Shown piece after piece: positions 34,948 to 46,166 of a stretch of 64,000 nt of DNA. Position 1 is the stretch's first letter; each line of letters starts with the position of its first letter. The stretch is from Onthophagus taurus (lineage: Eukaryota; Arthropoda; Insecta; Coleoptera; Scarabaeidae): assembly GCF_036711975.1 (NCBI RefSeq), contig NC_091971.1, positions 193,501-257,500 of the forward strand. Direction: 5' to 3'. Below the pieces are notes generated by a model. The model made no database searches and was not told the DNA's origin. It worked only from the letters and a program-made list of their open reading frames with translations. A program made the position numbers and the translations under genes.

Positions 34948-37131
34948 CAGCTGTCCCGTTAAGCGTACGAAGCGGCTGTATCTCTAGAACGGTAAGGCTT
35001 AGAGGTTTGGGAAAAAATCCTTATAAGCAAAGTGACCAAGAGAAATAGCTGGAAATTATTTTGAAGTTCGTAATTCGTCCGCTAGGGGGCGTAACTGCCA
35101 TTGAGAAACATAAAGTTCCCGCTATCTCAGAAACTTAGACGATGAGCTATAACTTTGACAACATCATTTAATAGCTTGGATAACACCGCATCACTTTTGT
35201 TTAGCGATATTTCTCATATCTGTCATAATAAGGGAGGGGGAGGCCAATGCGTTTTCATATGTTTACATTTTAATATCTCCTAGACCATTCAACCGATTTG
35301 AATGTTTTCGGTGTTGTTTGAAAGAGCATTTTATACTCTTTTTAAAGATATTTTCAGTAAGGCCGTCTGCCTTAAAACAAATGAGCTAGAGGACGTTATT
35401 TGCAGCGATTACATATTTTTGTGATTTTTGAAGAAAAGTTAAATGGAACGATACTATTTACTTCACAGACCCTTAGTCACCTTAAAATTTGCAAAATTTT
35501 AGTGAAAACCGCATCTCGATATCGCCACCCATTCTCGAGTTATAGAAGAAAATCCAGTTACCTCATCGAGAAAAACAAATCACATAACCATGGTAACTGT
35601 AAACATGTCATTTACTAACGCAGCAGCGTATGATAGAGCATATGATGATTTATTTTCAATGTTTCGAATACGATGCAACTGCATGGTAAAAATGTGCAAT
35701 GCAATTATGACAAAGAAAGGCATTTTTCTCTAAACGTGTTTTTAAGATTGACTTAGCGATTACGGAAAACTGGCAACGTGTAGCCCATTCAGACATCTCT
35801 ATGAATTCGTAAATCACATTGGTGCGCAATGTGATCCCACATAATCTGGGAACTCCGAAAACAATTGTCCACAAGAGTTTTCAAGAGAATAATATCTCCA
35901 CCACGTTGTTTTACATCATGCCTTAACAGATACCAATTATGATAATAGACTGAACTATTACCATTGACTTTTAAATATGATTTGGGCAAATCCAAACCTT
36001 TTATCACAAATGCTATGGATGCATGAAGCACCTGTCCACAAGCTGATATAAACTTGCATAATATGCATTCTTGGTTCGAGCAAAACCCACATTGCTTTCA
36101 CCCCTTTATCTATTGGGTAGACTAAACGACCTGACTTTTCAAGAAAAACCAATAACCAGGGAAAATATGACAAAACACTAAATACTAGTAAAAACGTGTC
36201 CAGGGCCGAGACTTAAGCAGCGCTTTTTTTTCGTCCAAACTAGATTAAATAAATGCATCGAGGTTTATGGAAGGCATTTCGCTCATTAGTGAGTTATTTT
36301 TGCCAAAAATTTAAGTTATACTAAGTGTTTTGGTTTATCTTGTTTTATTATCATTGTTGATGTTTCATTGATCCGTTGGCTTTTCAACACGCCTCAAAAG
36401 TAGTTTTGAAGCAGTTCTAAATTTGGATAAAGTGTGAAGGAAGGTTCTAGATAATAAAATTTTTGTTCTCTCTTATTTGTTTCCTAAGGTAACTTGATCC
36501 GATTAAGATATACGAATTTCTAACATTTTCTTTCATAATTCGAGAATGGATGGAGATATCGAGATGCGGTTTTCACTAATATTTAGCAAATTTTATGGTG
36601 ATTAACGGTCTGTGAAGTAAATAGTACCGTTCCATTTAACTTTTATTCAAAAATCACAAAAATATGTAACCGCTGCAGATAACGCCCTCTAGCTTATTTG
36701 TTTTAAACCAAGCGGTCTTACTGAAAATATCTTTTAAAAGAGCATGAAATGCTCTTTCAAACAAGACCAAAAATATTCAAATCGGTTGAATGGTCCAGGA
36801 GATATTAAAATGTAAACATTTGAAAACGCATTGGCCTCCCCCTCCCTTATTATGACAGATATGAGAAATATCGCAAAACAAAAGCGATGCGGTATTATCC
36901 AAGCTACTAAATGATGTTGTCAACATTATAGCTCATCGTCTAAGTTTCTGAGATAGCAGGAATTTTATGTTTCTCTATGGCAGTTACGCCCCCTAGCGGT
37001 CGAATTACGAACTTCAAACTAATTTCCAGCTATTTCTCTTGCCCACTTTGCTTATAAGGATTTTTTTCCCAAACCTCTAGGCCTTACCGTTGTTGAGATA
37101 CAGCCGCTCCGTACGCTTAACAGGACACCTG
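34948..37131. mobile_element. Long-inverted-repeat element, copy 1 (2.18 kb)
   Basis: The ends are CAGCTGTCCCGTTAAGCG and (inverted) CAGGTGTCCTGTTAAGCG, flanked by TA. The arms extend about 600 bp inwards (sharing GGAGGGGGAGGCCAATGCG). A second, highly similar copy is at 58340-60546. The interior has minus-strand frames of 71-80 codons that recur in both copies but match no family I know. TA flanks and CAGG ends suggest the Tc1/mariner superfamily (inference). Confidence 0.75.
35656..36173 (-). pseudogene. Unidentified decayed coding region inside element copy 1
   Basis: Three overlapping minus-strand frames (36173-35958, 36031-35789, 35874-35656) seem to be pieces of one ancestral ORF broken by frameshifts. 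The same pieces occur in copy 2 at 59587-58995 with a few substitutions. Readable stretches include LLVFLEKSGRLVYPIDKG and KQRGGDIILL. The product is not recognised; it is possibly a transposase or a captured gene fragment. Confidence 0.35.
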
Positions 37132-37224
37132 TATATCCTAACACCATATTAATATAATTCGATAATGCAACCAACATAACGCTGGTGTAATTTCAGTTGC
37201 CTAAATTTTAAATATGTTATTATA

Positions 37225-37760
37225 AATTATATTTTTTGTAATTCGCTACGGTAATGGAAGCTATAACAGTACTCAAACGGGTGCTGTAATGAGACTCCTT
37301 ACAGCATCCGATGCTGTAATGAGATTTTAGTAACATTTTATGGAACCAGTTCAAGTTGGTGACATTGGGTCATTAATTTTTCTAGTTGTCAATGTGACAA
37401 TTTTTGTCTATGGATGTTTAAACACGTTCTTAGCATCGAATACAAGGTCCACAATGATGAGGACATTGACTCTGAGCAATTTCTCTTATTTTGGAAGGTG
37501 TACATCAAACATTTTTTTCAGGTGAATATATTTTGTGTTTTGACAGTTTCTAATTGTCAATTCAAAGTTTCTATTTTCAAGTGTTCCGGTGGTACCACCT
37601 GCTACATACCTATTTCCCTACATTGCCAAAATTGACTTTATTTTTGTTAAAAAAAAAGTATAAAAACGCGAATTACAAAATCCGAATGGCTTCGCCACTC
37701 GTTTTTCAAATTGAATTCGTGCATTTCAAGCGTGTCTTGTTTTTTAATATACTATAATCA
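37225..37760. mobile_element. Short TIR element (TTTTGTAATTCGC family), copy 1
   Basis: It starts TTTTTTGTAATTCGC and ends GCGAATTACAAAA near 37682, followed by a shared flank ending GTTTTTTAATATACTAT. The same sequence with the same flank is at about 50785-51372. The interior has phrases such as CAGTACTCAAACGGGTGCTG and AACCAGTTCA. No known coding motif. Confidence 0.6.
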
Positions 37761-38119
37761 CATTATAATGGCTTGTTTAATAAAAAAAAACGAGATATTA
37801 TATACAAAGAAATTTGTTTTTTATTTTGGAAATATAAATAACATCACTGCAACTATTACAGTAATAATTACAATAAGAAATATGTACAAATCGTTTTAAT
37901 AACAATTGTTTATCTCACACACACTCAATGTTTTTTAATATTTAATACACTCGCTTTAATTGGTATCAGTTCATTTTTTTTAACCACATCTAAATGCGTC
38001 AACGCTTTGAAAATATTCAAATTAATAAAAAAATCTTCCTTATAAAAAGTGAAATATCACGTTTCGTTCCAATCGCTTCGTAAATAATAAATGTTGTTAT
38101 AACTTGTGATAAAAGTTGA
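37761..38119. other. AT-rich 3' flank of DNAJC3
   Basis: No gene was seen. It probably holds the DNAJC3 3' UTR on the minus strand (TTTATT, that is AATAAA on the minus strand, occurs near 37821). Confidence 0.4.
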
Positions 38120-41100
38120 TCAATTAAAATGAAACCTAAACTGAAATGGACTTCCTTGAAACGAATGGAAATTGTGGAAATTATTGAAATTTGGCATCCC
38201 GCTTTTTCCCGATTCAGGATCTAATGGATCTTCGCCGTTATCAAACTGTCTTCGTTTCTCTTCGTCTGTTAAAACTTCTTTAGCGGCTGCAATATCAATG
38301 AATTTTTTTTCTGCAACCTTTTTCATTTTTTCATCATTTTGATAATTATCCGGATGCCATTTTTGTGCTTGTTTTCGATAAGCTTTTACAATTTCTTTTT
38401 TCGATGCGGTTCTTTTCACTTCCAAAATTTTATAGTAATCCCTTCTTTCAGCTTGTTGTTGTAATTTTTGTGCTTTCTGTTGACCTTCTTTAGCCCGCTC
38501 GTAATTTTGATCGACTTCTAAGGCCGATTTAAAATCTTTAATAGCATCATCATACAATTCCGATTGCAAATAAGCATCGGCACGATCACAATAAACTCCA
38601 GCATCTAAATTTGTATTTAAAGCATCCGTACAATGTTTAATTGCCTCGTTTATTTGTTCATCTTTCGAATAACAAGCGCAAAGCAACCGATTCCCTTCAT
38701 AAATAATCATCGAAATATCGCGTTCATTTTTCAATACCTTCAAAGCTGACGCAATACATTCACCATAATTTTTTTCCTCCAAATATTGTTCAGCCTCCGT
38801 TAAAAATTTTTCAATTTTTTTTAATTTCTTGTACAACGGAAAACAATCTTTATGTTCAGGATCTAATTTTAAACATTCCCGAATATATTTTAAAGCGTCC
38901 GTAGCGTGACCAAGTTGATATAACAAATTTGAAAGTTTAAAATATCCATCTACATTATCGGATTGAAGTTTCGAAGCTGTTTTTATATCACTAACAGCGG
39001 CTAAAATATCGTTATTTTCCATTAAAATTTCCGATCTTAATTCGTAAAGGTGTGAAGCCCATGGACTTATTTCAATTACTTCGGTTAATAGTTGAATGGC
39101 ACTGTTGTAATCGTTATTACCGTAATAGTAATCTGCTAAGCGTTTCTTTTCGGTTGCTGGTTCGATTTTTTGAATTAATTCGTTAGCCTCAGGGTTGTAG
39201 GGATCTGCTTGTAACTAAAAGAATATACAGGGTGATTTATAACATACGGAGGAGACTAAATGGGTAGGTACTTGAGGTCAAACTGAAGAGATTTTCTTAA
39301 TAATGTTTTGTTAAAATCTTAATAGTTACATAGATACGCATGTTAATTTTTTAAATAAGTTACCGTCAACTTTTGGGAACCGCTGATATTCACTAAAGAA
39401 CAATTAAAATACTTGTCAACGCCATCCTCATTTTTGAAGGAGCTGTCAAAGTAGACAATTTAATTGTTTAGTTTTAATACGTAATTTATGAAAAGAAATA
39501 ATAGATGTTAATTTATGAAACAGATAATAATAATGTTTTAAATGCAAAATTACAAAATCTCTAAAACAAGAAAATAACATAATAATAATAATAATAATAA
39601 TCTCGTTATAACATATGTTCAAAGTGCTGTCCTTGCATTTCGACGCACAACTGCGCACGACGAATCCAATTTAACGATAATCGTGGAAATCGTGGACGTA
39701 TGTCCTCTATAGCGGCAGTGATGCGATGTCGTAGTTCGTCGATTGTATTAACCTCGGTGGCATATACTCTATCCTTCATGAATCCCCTTAAAAAAAAGTC
39801 CAATGGGTTAAGATCGGGACTACGTGGTGGCCATGGAATAGGTCCACCTCGACCAATCCATTTTTGCCGAAAAGCATTATCGAGGAAATCTCGTACATTA
39901 CGACTAAAATGTGCAGGACAACCGTCGTGCATAAACCACATCTCACGTCGCATAAGTAGCGGAATATCTTCCAGGAGTACTGGTAGATTTTCTTGTAAAA
40001 ACTGTAAATAAGAAGTTCCATTAAGAGTTCCTGGTAATTCGAAAGGTCCTATTAACGTATTGTTCACAATTCCCGCCCATAGATTCACTCTGAATCGTTG
40101 TTGAAAAGAGCCTTGACGAATAACGTGTGGATTTTCGTCCGACCACACATGGGAATTGTGAACATTTAGAACACCATTTCTGGTAAAACAGCATTCATCC
40201 GTTACCAGTATACTGTCCGCAAAATCTGCTTCTCTGTTGGTACGATTTAGTAGCCACTCGCAAAATTGCAACCGCAAAGGATAGTCAGCGGAAGTCAGTC
40301 CTTGCACTTTTTGAAAATGATAGGGGTGTAAACCGTTACTTTTCAACGTACGCCAAACAAAATTCTGGGATACCTCGAGTTGGTGAGAAATTTGACGAGT
40401 ACTCGTGCTTCGATCCGCTTCCACAATTTCTAGAATTTCTTCTTCCACATTCACTCCATGTCAGTTTAGTCTACCGCCACCAAGACCTTTCTTAGGTTGC
40501 AAATTTCCTGTCTCTTTTCCCCGTTGGATTAACCGAAGAAAAGTGTTTTCAGAAGGGATCTGTCGATTTGGATATCGTTCTAAATACAGACGTCTTGCGT
40601 GTGCAGCGTTTTCTCCAGTAGCTCCATAAATAATAAGCATATCTACGTATTCTTCGTTACTGTACATTACCATTGTATTTTTTGATTAGTAAAAATTCTA
40701 ATTTTGACGTTAAATGACATTGATTATTAAAATTAAATGACATGTCCGTTGCTAGGTAACCAAGTCAACTGGATTGACAGCAATAAAAACATGGTATCAG
40801 CGGTTCTCAAAAAACAAACACCAGTTTTTGAGTGATTTAACAAATTTTTAAATAGCCGTAACTGCCATATTACAAAGATTTTATTATTGGTGCAATCAGG
40901 CATTGCTTAAGTAACCCCGAAATATAATAGAATTTAAACGTAGTGTAATACCGTATATCGTAAGAAATGCTGGGCAATTAATTCAACTTTAATGCTCTAT
41001 ATCTTTGTGATTATTACGTTGTAGTCAAAACATTATTAAGAAAATATCTTCAGTTTGGCCCCTAGTACTTGCTCTTTTAATCTGCTCCGTATGTTATAAA

Positions 41101-42505
41101 TCACCCTGTATATGTTAGAATTATATTTTGTAGATATAACGGGAATTTCATATAATTCGCAATATATGAATGCAGTAACCATAGTTACGAAATTACTATG
41201 GTCCCACATAAAATGCAACATAGCTTAATAGTAACGCAACTTAATAGTTATGTTAGTTTTAGTGACAGTGATAGTGCAAAACTAGAACTAACACTAGACC
41301 TATAACTAGAAACATTCGAACTTAGTCGCACGTCTTGTAAGATGGCTAAACCCGAATGATTTTAGTTCTAGCTCTTGTGTTAGTTCTGGTATCGAAAATA
41401 TGCAACATAGTGATATTTTACGCTAACTAGCGCTTCCTACCACTTACCAGCCGTCTTAAAAGAGGTACGGCTAAACGAAATGTTTCTAATTGTAGGTGTA
41501 GTGTTAGTTTTAGTGCTAACGTTAGTCTAGTTTTATTTGTTATTCAGCAATAGATTATTGTATATTTTTATTGAGCTATAACAGACACTGCCTTCCCTGT
41601 ATTAATCCGTTATATTGAGGTTTTACTGTAATGTCATATTATATGGACAGATTGCATTCTATGTGGGACAAAGTAAGTAAGTAATCTTAAGTGTAATTCA
41701 CTAAAAAATGTAAAAATTATTTAAATTTCTGAAGATTCTGATGTTGGTCAAAAGATGGCGCTCACAATTTAAGTCATTTCAAAAATTAACCGAAATTGTT
41801 TAACAAATTATTAAATTTAAGTACAAATTTTTAGTACGTATATTAAGAATTATGATTTACAGCTTTTAACAAGTTTTCTTTCTAAAAATCAATTAATTCT
41901 TTTTGGCTAAAGCGCCATCTCTGAAACATGTCCAAAACTTTAAACAGTTAACATAACCTAATAAAATGTATTATTTATATTAAATGAATAAAATTAAGAT
42001 TTAAAAACTTACTGTGTTATAAAAGTCTAATTGTGCTAAATCGTAATTGGCTAATTTTAAATGCACGTTTCCTCTACTAATACGTGCAGCTGTAAAATCG
42101 GGTTTTAACTCGATAACTTTATCTAAATCACTAAGAGCGTTCTTTGCTTTTCCTAAGGCGAGGTAGACAGTTCCACGTTTAAAATATGTAAGGTAATTTC
42201 TTGGGTCACCTTCAACGGCGGCGTGATAATGTGATAGAGCATCTGATAGTTGCCCTTTTGCTAAAAATTGTTTTCCTAGTTCCAAATGATTGTTGATCTC
42301 TGCTTGAGACGCAGCTTCGCTAACTACAAAATTTTACATTTGCAATTCAATTATGATTTAAATTGAGGTTATGATCAACGTCGAGGTTATGTTTATACAA
42401 AATCTTACCGTCTAAAAGAAATTCCAGGATTAAAAGTGCTAAGTATGGTGTTAATTTGGTCCATATTTCACGTTGCATTTTACTACTATTTGGTTGATTA
42501 GACAT
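38120..42505 (-). CDS. DNAJC3: DNAJC3 / P58IPK ER co-chaperone, 500 aa
   Basis: Three exons (minus) join in frame: 42505-42409, 42323-42013 and 39214-38120, giving 500 aa, close to the usual ~500. The product is a soluble ER-lumen co-chaperone of BiP/HSPA5 that binds unfolded clients through TPRs and limits PERK-type eIF2-alpha kinase signalling. A hydrophobic N-terminal segment (~18-33, TPYLALLILEFLLD) is the ER signal. TPR repeats run ~40-385. The J domain is ~395-464 with HPD at 423-425 (KWHPDNY). The C-terminus ends FQFRFHFN, a hallmark of this family, preceded by GEDPLDPESG. Intron 2 (2.8 kb) carries a mariner-like element. The start ATG is the first in frame before the signal segment. 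Confidence 0.96.
39228..41108 (-). mobile_element. DD41D Tc1/mariner-type element in the DNAJC3 intron
   Basis: The terminal inverted repeats start CAGGGTGATTTATAACATAC and are clear for ~25-30 bp, then patchy. TA/TATA flanks both ends. It is inserted in intron 2 of DNAJC3 with its transposase in the same direction as the host gene. The transposase is almost intact. Confidence 0.85.
39606..40673 (-). pseudogene. Transposase (DUF4817-type HTH plus DDE domain), one stop codon
   Basis: The N-terminal HTH part (40673-40461: NEEYVDMLIIYGATGENAAH, then ERYPNRQIPSENTFLRLI) ends at a TGA, and the frame resumes to 39606 with 282 further codons. Catalytic residues are D in LVTDECCF, D in FMHDGCPAHF and D in SPDLNPLDFF, with 41 residues between the last two (DD41D). 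Apart from the one nonsense codon at about 40461 and any small indel beside it, the ORF is complete. Confidence 0.85.
41222..41720. repeat. MITE-like inverted-repeat block with ACTAGAACTAACACTAGACC motif
   Basis: It contains the motif ACTAGAACTAACACTAGACC and facing copies of TTAGTTCTAG/TAGTTTTAG type sequence, and ends with a segment (TGAGGTTTTACTGTAATGTC ... GTGGGACAAAGTAAGTAAG) that is the inverse of 16590-16680. Related motif copies are at 16697-16750, 18160-18230, 53640-53690 and 55785-55830. Confidence 0.5.
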
Positions 42506-43297
42506 CTTCTCGGTTTAAACTTTTGTGGTGTTTATTCCAACATTTTTTAGATTAGATAGAAAATATACTACTGTCAGCAAAGACTGATTTTCGTGGGTTA
42601 ATGTCATTGGTCCAGCACAGTCGGTTACGTTTTTACGCATGCGTTTTGTAACATTTATTTCAAAATTTTTTTATAACCCGCCAATTTAATAATATAATAA
42701 AAATAATTACTTCTAATTTAATATTTTTTTGACAGTAAAAATTTTTAAATTTGACACAATAACCTCACTTTATTATTTTATAATTAAAAAATTAAATTTT
42801 TGTGTAAATAATGTTTGAATGTTTATAATTATATTAAATTAATCAAAATTACTTTTATAATAATTATCTTAATCTTTTTATTAGTTACTTTGACGTTTAA
42901 GTTATCAACATAACCTCAATTTATCCAAGAATAAATCGCAAGTTTTTGGATTTTACCCAAAATATGTCGAATTTAATCTAAAAATACTTGTAAAAAATAG
43001 ATTTTATTTATAACCATTGAAATAAAACTGGATTTTATTAGGTTGGATCATTTATTTATAATTTTATTCTTACAAATAATAGGAATATAATCTAATAGTG
43101 TTTTCGGCTGGTTGCACTTGAGTACAAAAAAGAGCATTTTAAGTGTAGAAAGGTGAATCCAGCTGGAAACTCTATAAATAATATTGATAATAATCAATAA
43201 TCACAGCAAATCTATAGAAAATAAAACAAGATAAACTATCAATTATAAAAAGAAAATCTTTTCGCAAAAAAACAATAAATTATGAAAAAAAAAACTA
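42506..43297. other. Intergenic DNA between DNAJC3 start and UXS1 end
   Basis: AT-rich. It holds the DNAJC3 promoter side and the UXS1 3' UTR on the minus strand. No further gene or repeat was recognised. Confidence 0.5.
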
Positions 43298-45122
43298 TTA
43301 TGTAATTAATTTATCTTTATGAGTATAATTAAACCGTTGCAACTCCCTTTTAAAATACTCCACGGTTTTTCGGAGACCCACATTTAAAGAAACTTTTGGT
43401 TCCCATCCTAAAACAGTCTTGGCCCTTGTTATATCGGGTCGTCTTCTTTGCGGGTCATCCTCAACTTCTGCTAAATGAACTATTTTACTTTTACCACCGA
43501 CTAGATCCTTTATTATCGTTGCAAATTCTAAAAATAAATAATTTACAAATAAGATCAAAAAATATATCTTTTTACCATTTATAGTATGTTCAACAGGATT
43601 TCCTATATTTACAGGTTGTGAATAATTTGAGTGCATAAGAGCTACCAATCCATCGACTAAATCGGAAATGTATTGAAATGAACGAGTTTGTTCCCCAGGG
43701 CCATAAATCTACGAGAAAAGTATTGATACAAGTTTTGAAAATGACAAATTTTTAAAATTACTGTTATAACATCTTCTTTGAGTGCTTGTAAGATAAAATT
43801 TGAAACAACTCGACCATCATTCATATGCATTCTAGGCCCAAATGTATTAAAAATTCTTGCTACCCGCACTTCCATTTTTTCTTGTTTTGAATATGCGTAA
43901 GTTAACGTTTCCGCAACGCGCTTACCTTCATCATAACACGCTCTGGGACCTATAACAAACGATTTATACAATTAAAATACAAAAAATAATTTAATTTAAT
44001 TTTCAAAGCTAGCACAAAAGCTTATCTATAGTTTTTTATGTAAAAATATTTCTAATATTTTTCTCAAGTTCATTATCAGTTCTTATCAATTTGACGTAAG
44101 TATTTTTTGCTTAAGTAACTTTAACTTAATAACAGGTGGGACTTAACCTTGACAAATTATAACACTAAAAAAATTGTATGTAACAATTAACTATTATTAA
44201 ACAATAATTTTTTAATTATTCAATTTCAAAATTATTAATTGAATGTGTTATGTAACATTACCTATTGGATTAACATGTCCCCAATAAGTTTCAGGTTGTG
44301 GATGAATATCGGGATCCCCATACACCTCAGAAGTACTCGCTATTAATACTTTGGCATTTACTCTACGTGCTAGACCTATTTAGAAACGTAACATTAAAAA
44401 TTATTTTAAATTAAATTAATTAAATCTAACCTAGTATATTAATAGTTCCTAAAGTATTTGTTTTAATGGTTTTAACAGGGTTGTGCATATAATGAGGGGG
44501 GCTAGCAGGACTAGCCAAATGATAAATTTCATCCACCTCTATAAATAAAGGATTCACAATGTCATGATGTATTAACTCAAAATTTTCATGTCCGATCCAA
44601 TGTTCTACATTTCTTTTTCGTCCGGTAAAGAAATTATCTACTACGATTACTTCGTGCCCATCATACATTAATTTATCCACTAAATGTGAACCAACAAACC
44701 CAGCTCCACCAGTTATCTAAAATTTCATTAAACAAATTAATTCAATAATTAATTCATCCAAAATTTCTTACCAAAATTCTTTTCCTCGCAATATAATTCA
44801 AAGATTTTACTTGGGGATACTTTTTCGGTACCCTCGACTCAAATCGATCAAGCCTAGCCTCAAGTTCTTGTATACGATCGTTAGCTTTATCCAGCGCTTT
44901 CGTAAGCAATTCATTCTGCTCGATAATTCCAGACTGTCGCTTGTGACCGCGATATTGCGGCTCGTCCGGTGAAAGTAAAAAGTAACTAACAAATAATATA
45001 AAACCTAAAATGAGAAAAAAAAACATTTTATCCTTCTAAAACTGTTTTTTTAACTTACATAACGCTGAGCACAATAAAAGTGCGGCTCTATGTTTTAATT
45101 TTCGCACCGCCGAATGTAACAT
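43298..45122 (-). CDS. UXS1: UDP-glucuronate decarboxylase (UDP-xylose synthase), 415 aa
   Basis: Seven exons (minus): 45122-45059, 45004-44772, 44716-44431, 44375-44262, 43949-43762, 43708-43576 and 43527-43298. All phases agree and give 415 aa (family ~420). The enzyme converts UDP-glucuronate to UDP-xylose with bound NAD+ in the Golgi, feeding proteoglycan linker synthesis. It has a type II membrane anchor at ~13-33, a short coiled coil at ~45-75, and a Rossmann NAD motif TGGAGFVG at 101-108. [20 protein letters not shown] and [10 protein letters not shown] follow. The catalytic Y238-x3-K242 is in ACYDEGK, and [20 protein letters not shown] lies in the core. The donor of exon 3 is the weaker GTTAGA. 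A start at 45026 would give a different N-terminus; the 45122 start is preferred because it splices cleanly and gives a proper anchor. Confidence 0.96.
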
Positions 45123-46166
45123 TTTTAAACCACATCGTCATCTAGAGGTCGTAAAATCATTTTATCGCTTTAAATAAACAATACTTAAACGTACATAACC
45201 AAAATCATATTGTTTTGACGTTTCTATGATTAATCATGAAGTTAGTTATTTTTTAATCAATACTTTTACGATATGTATTATTTCTGGAAGACGTGTTTGG
45301 CGGTGGTGGGGGTACAAGCAACTTAGAAGTTAGATAATCTTTAAATATTTAAAGACAATAATAATATATAATAATAATATGCTACCAGAAAAGTAAATTT
45401 TGATATATTAATAAGATATGAATTAATATTAATTGGGTTTTAAGTTGTTACTTTAATATGGCTCCCTTTTTAATTTATATTTTGTGAAGAGGTGGGGATA
45501 ATATATATCGTTATCAGATTAGAATTTTTTTAAACGTTAGTTAGGGTGATATTGTATTTAAATATTTCTTGGTATTAATCTATATTAAATAAAATAAATT
45601 CTATAATAAAATAATTCGACCTTGCAAAATTATTTCTACACGTGATAAACGTCAAAAGTGACAAATTGGTGACTAACTTCAATTCTGTTTCATTATTTGC
45701 GATGTTTATTAAAAGGGTTATTGTACAATTTGCGATTACGATCATTGTTTGAGGTCGTTTTTAAAGCCAGAAAACTTGTTTTGAACCAGCTTTAAACGAT
45801 CTCGAAGCATATTTTAGGCGTCTACCGCAACGTCACTCTCGAAAACTCAGGTTATTACTTTTATTAATTTTTGTTACTAATTGACAGCAAGCTTATTATT
45901 ATTATTAGTCATAAATAATTAAATTTAATTTTAATAATAAAAAAACCACAGTTTATCAATCGAGTAAATCGTTTATTAAAAAAATCGTCCTGGAAAAGAT
46001 AATTTTATTAAATATTTTAGGTTATGTCAAACTGGGTCTTTAATTTTTCGCAAAAATAAACCTTGTAACACAAAATAAATAATATTTTCCAATTCTTTTT
46101 AGGTTGTAGTCATAAATTTACATCTGTTTTCATTAAAAAGTTATGTGATTTAATAATTAGGATAAA
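45123..46166. promoter_or_regulatory. Divergent intergenic region between UXS1 and the RING E3 gene
   Basis: About 1 kb separates two genes transcribed outwards, so both promoters must lie here. There is no TATA box at a typical distance from either start. The sequence is AT-rich with one GC-rich patch at 45298-45315. Confidence 0.45.

Noticed and set aside
37340-37899. Small frames in the short TIR element
   Set aside because: They recur only with the repeat copy at 50.9 kb and differ by frameshifts; repeat-borne, not a gene.
45026-45028. Start of UXS1 at the ATG at 45026
   Set aside because: An upstream exon (45122-45059) splices in phase to 45004 and gives a complete type II membrane anchor; the 45026 ATG would lie in the intron.
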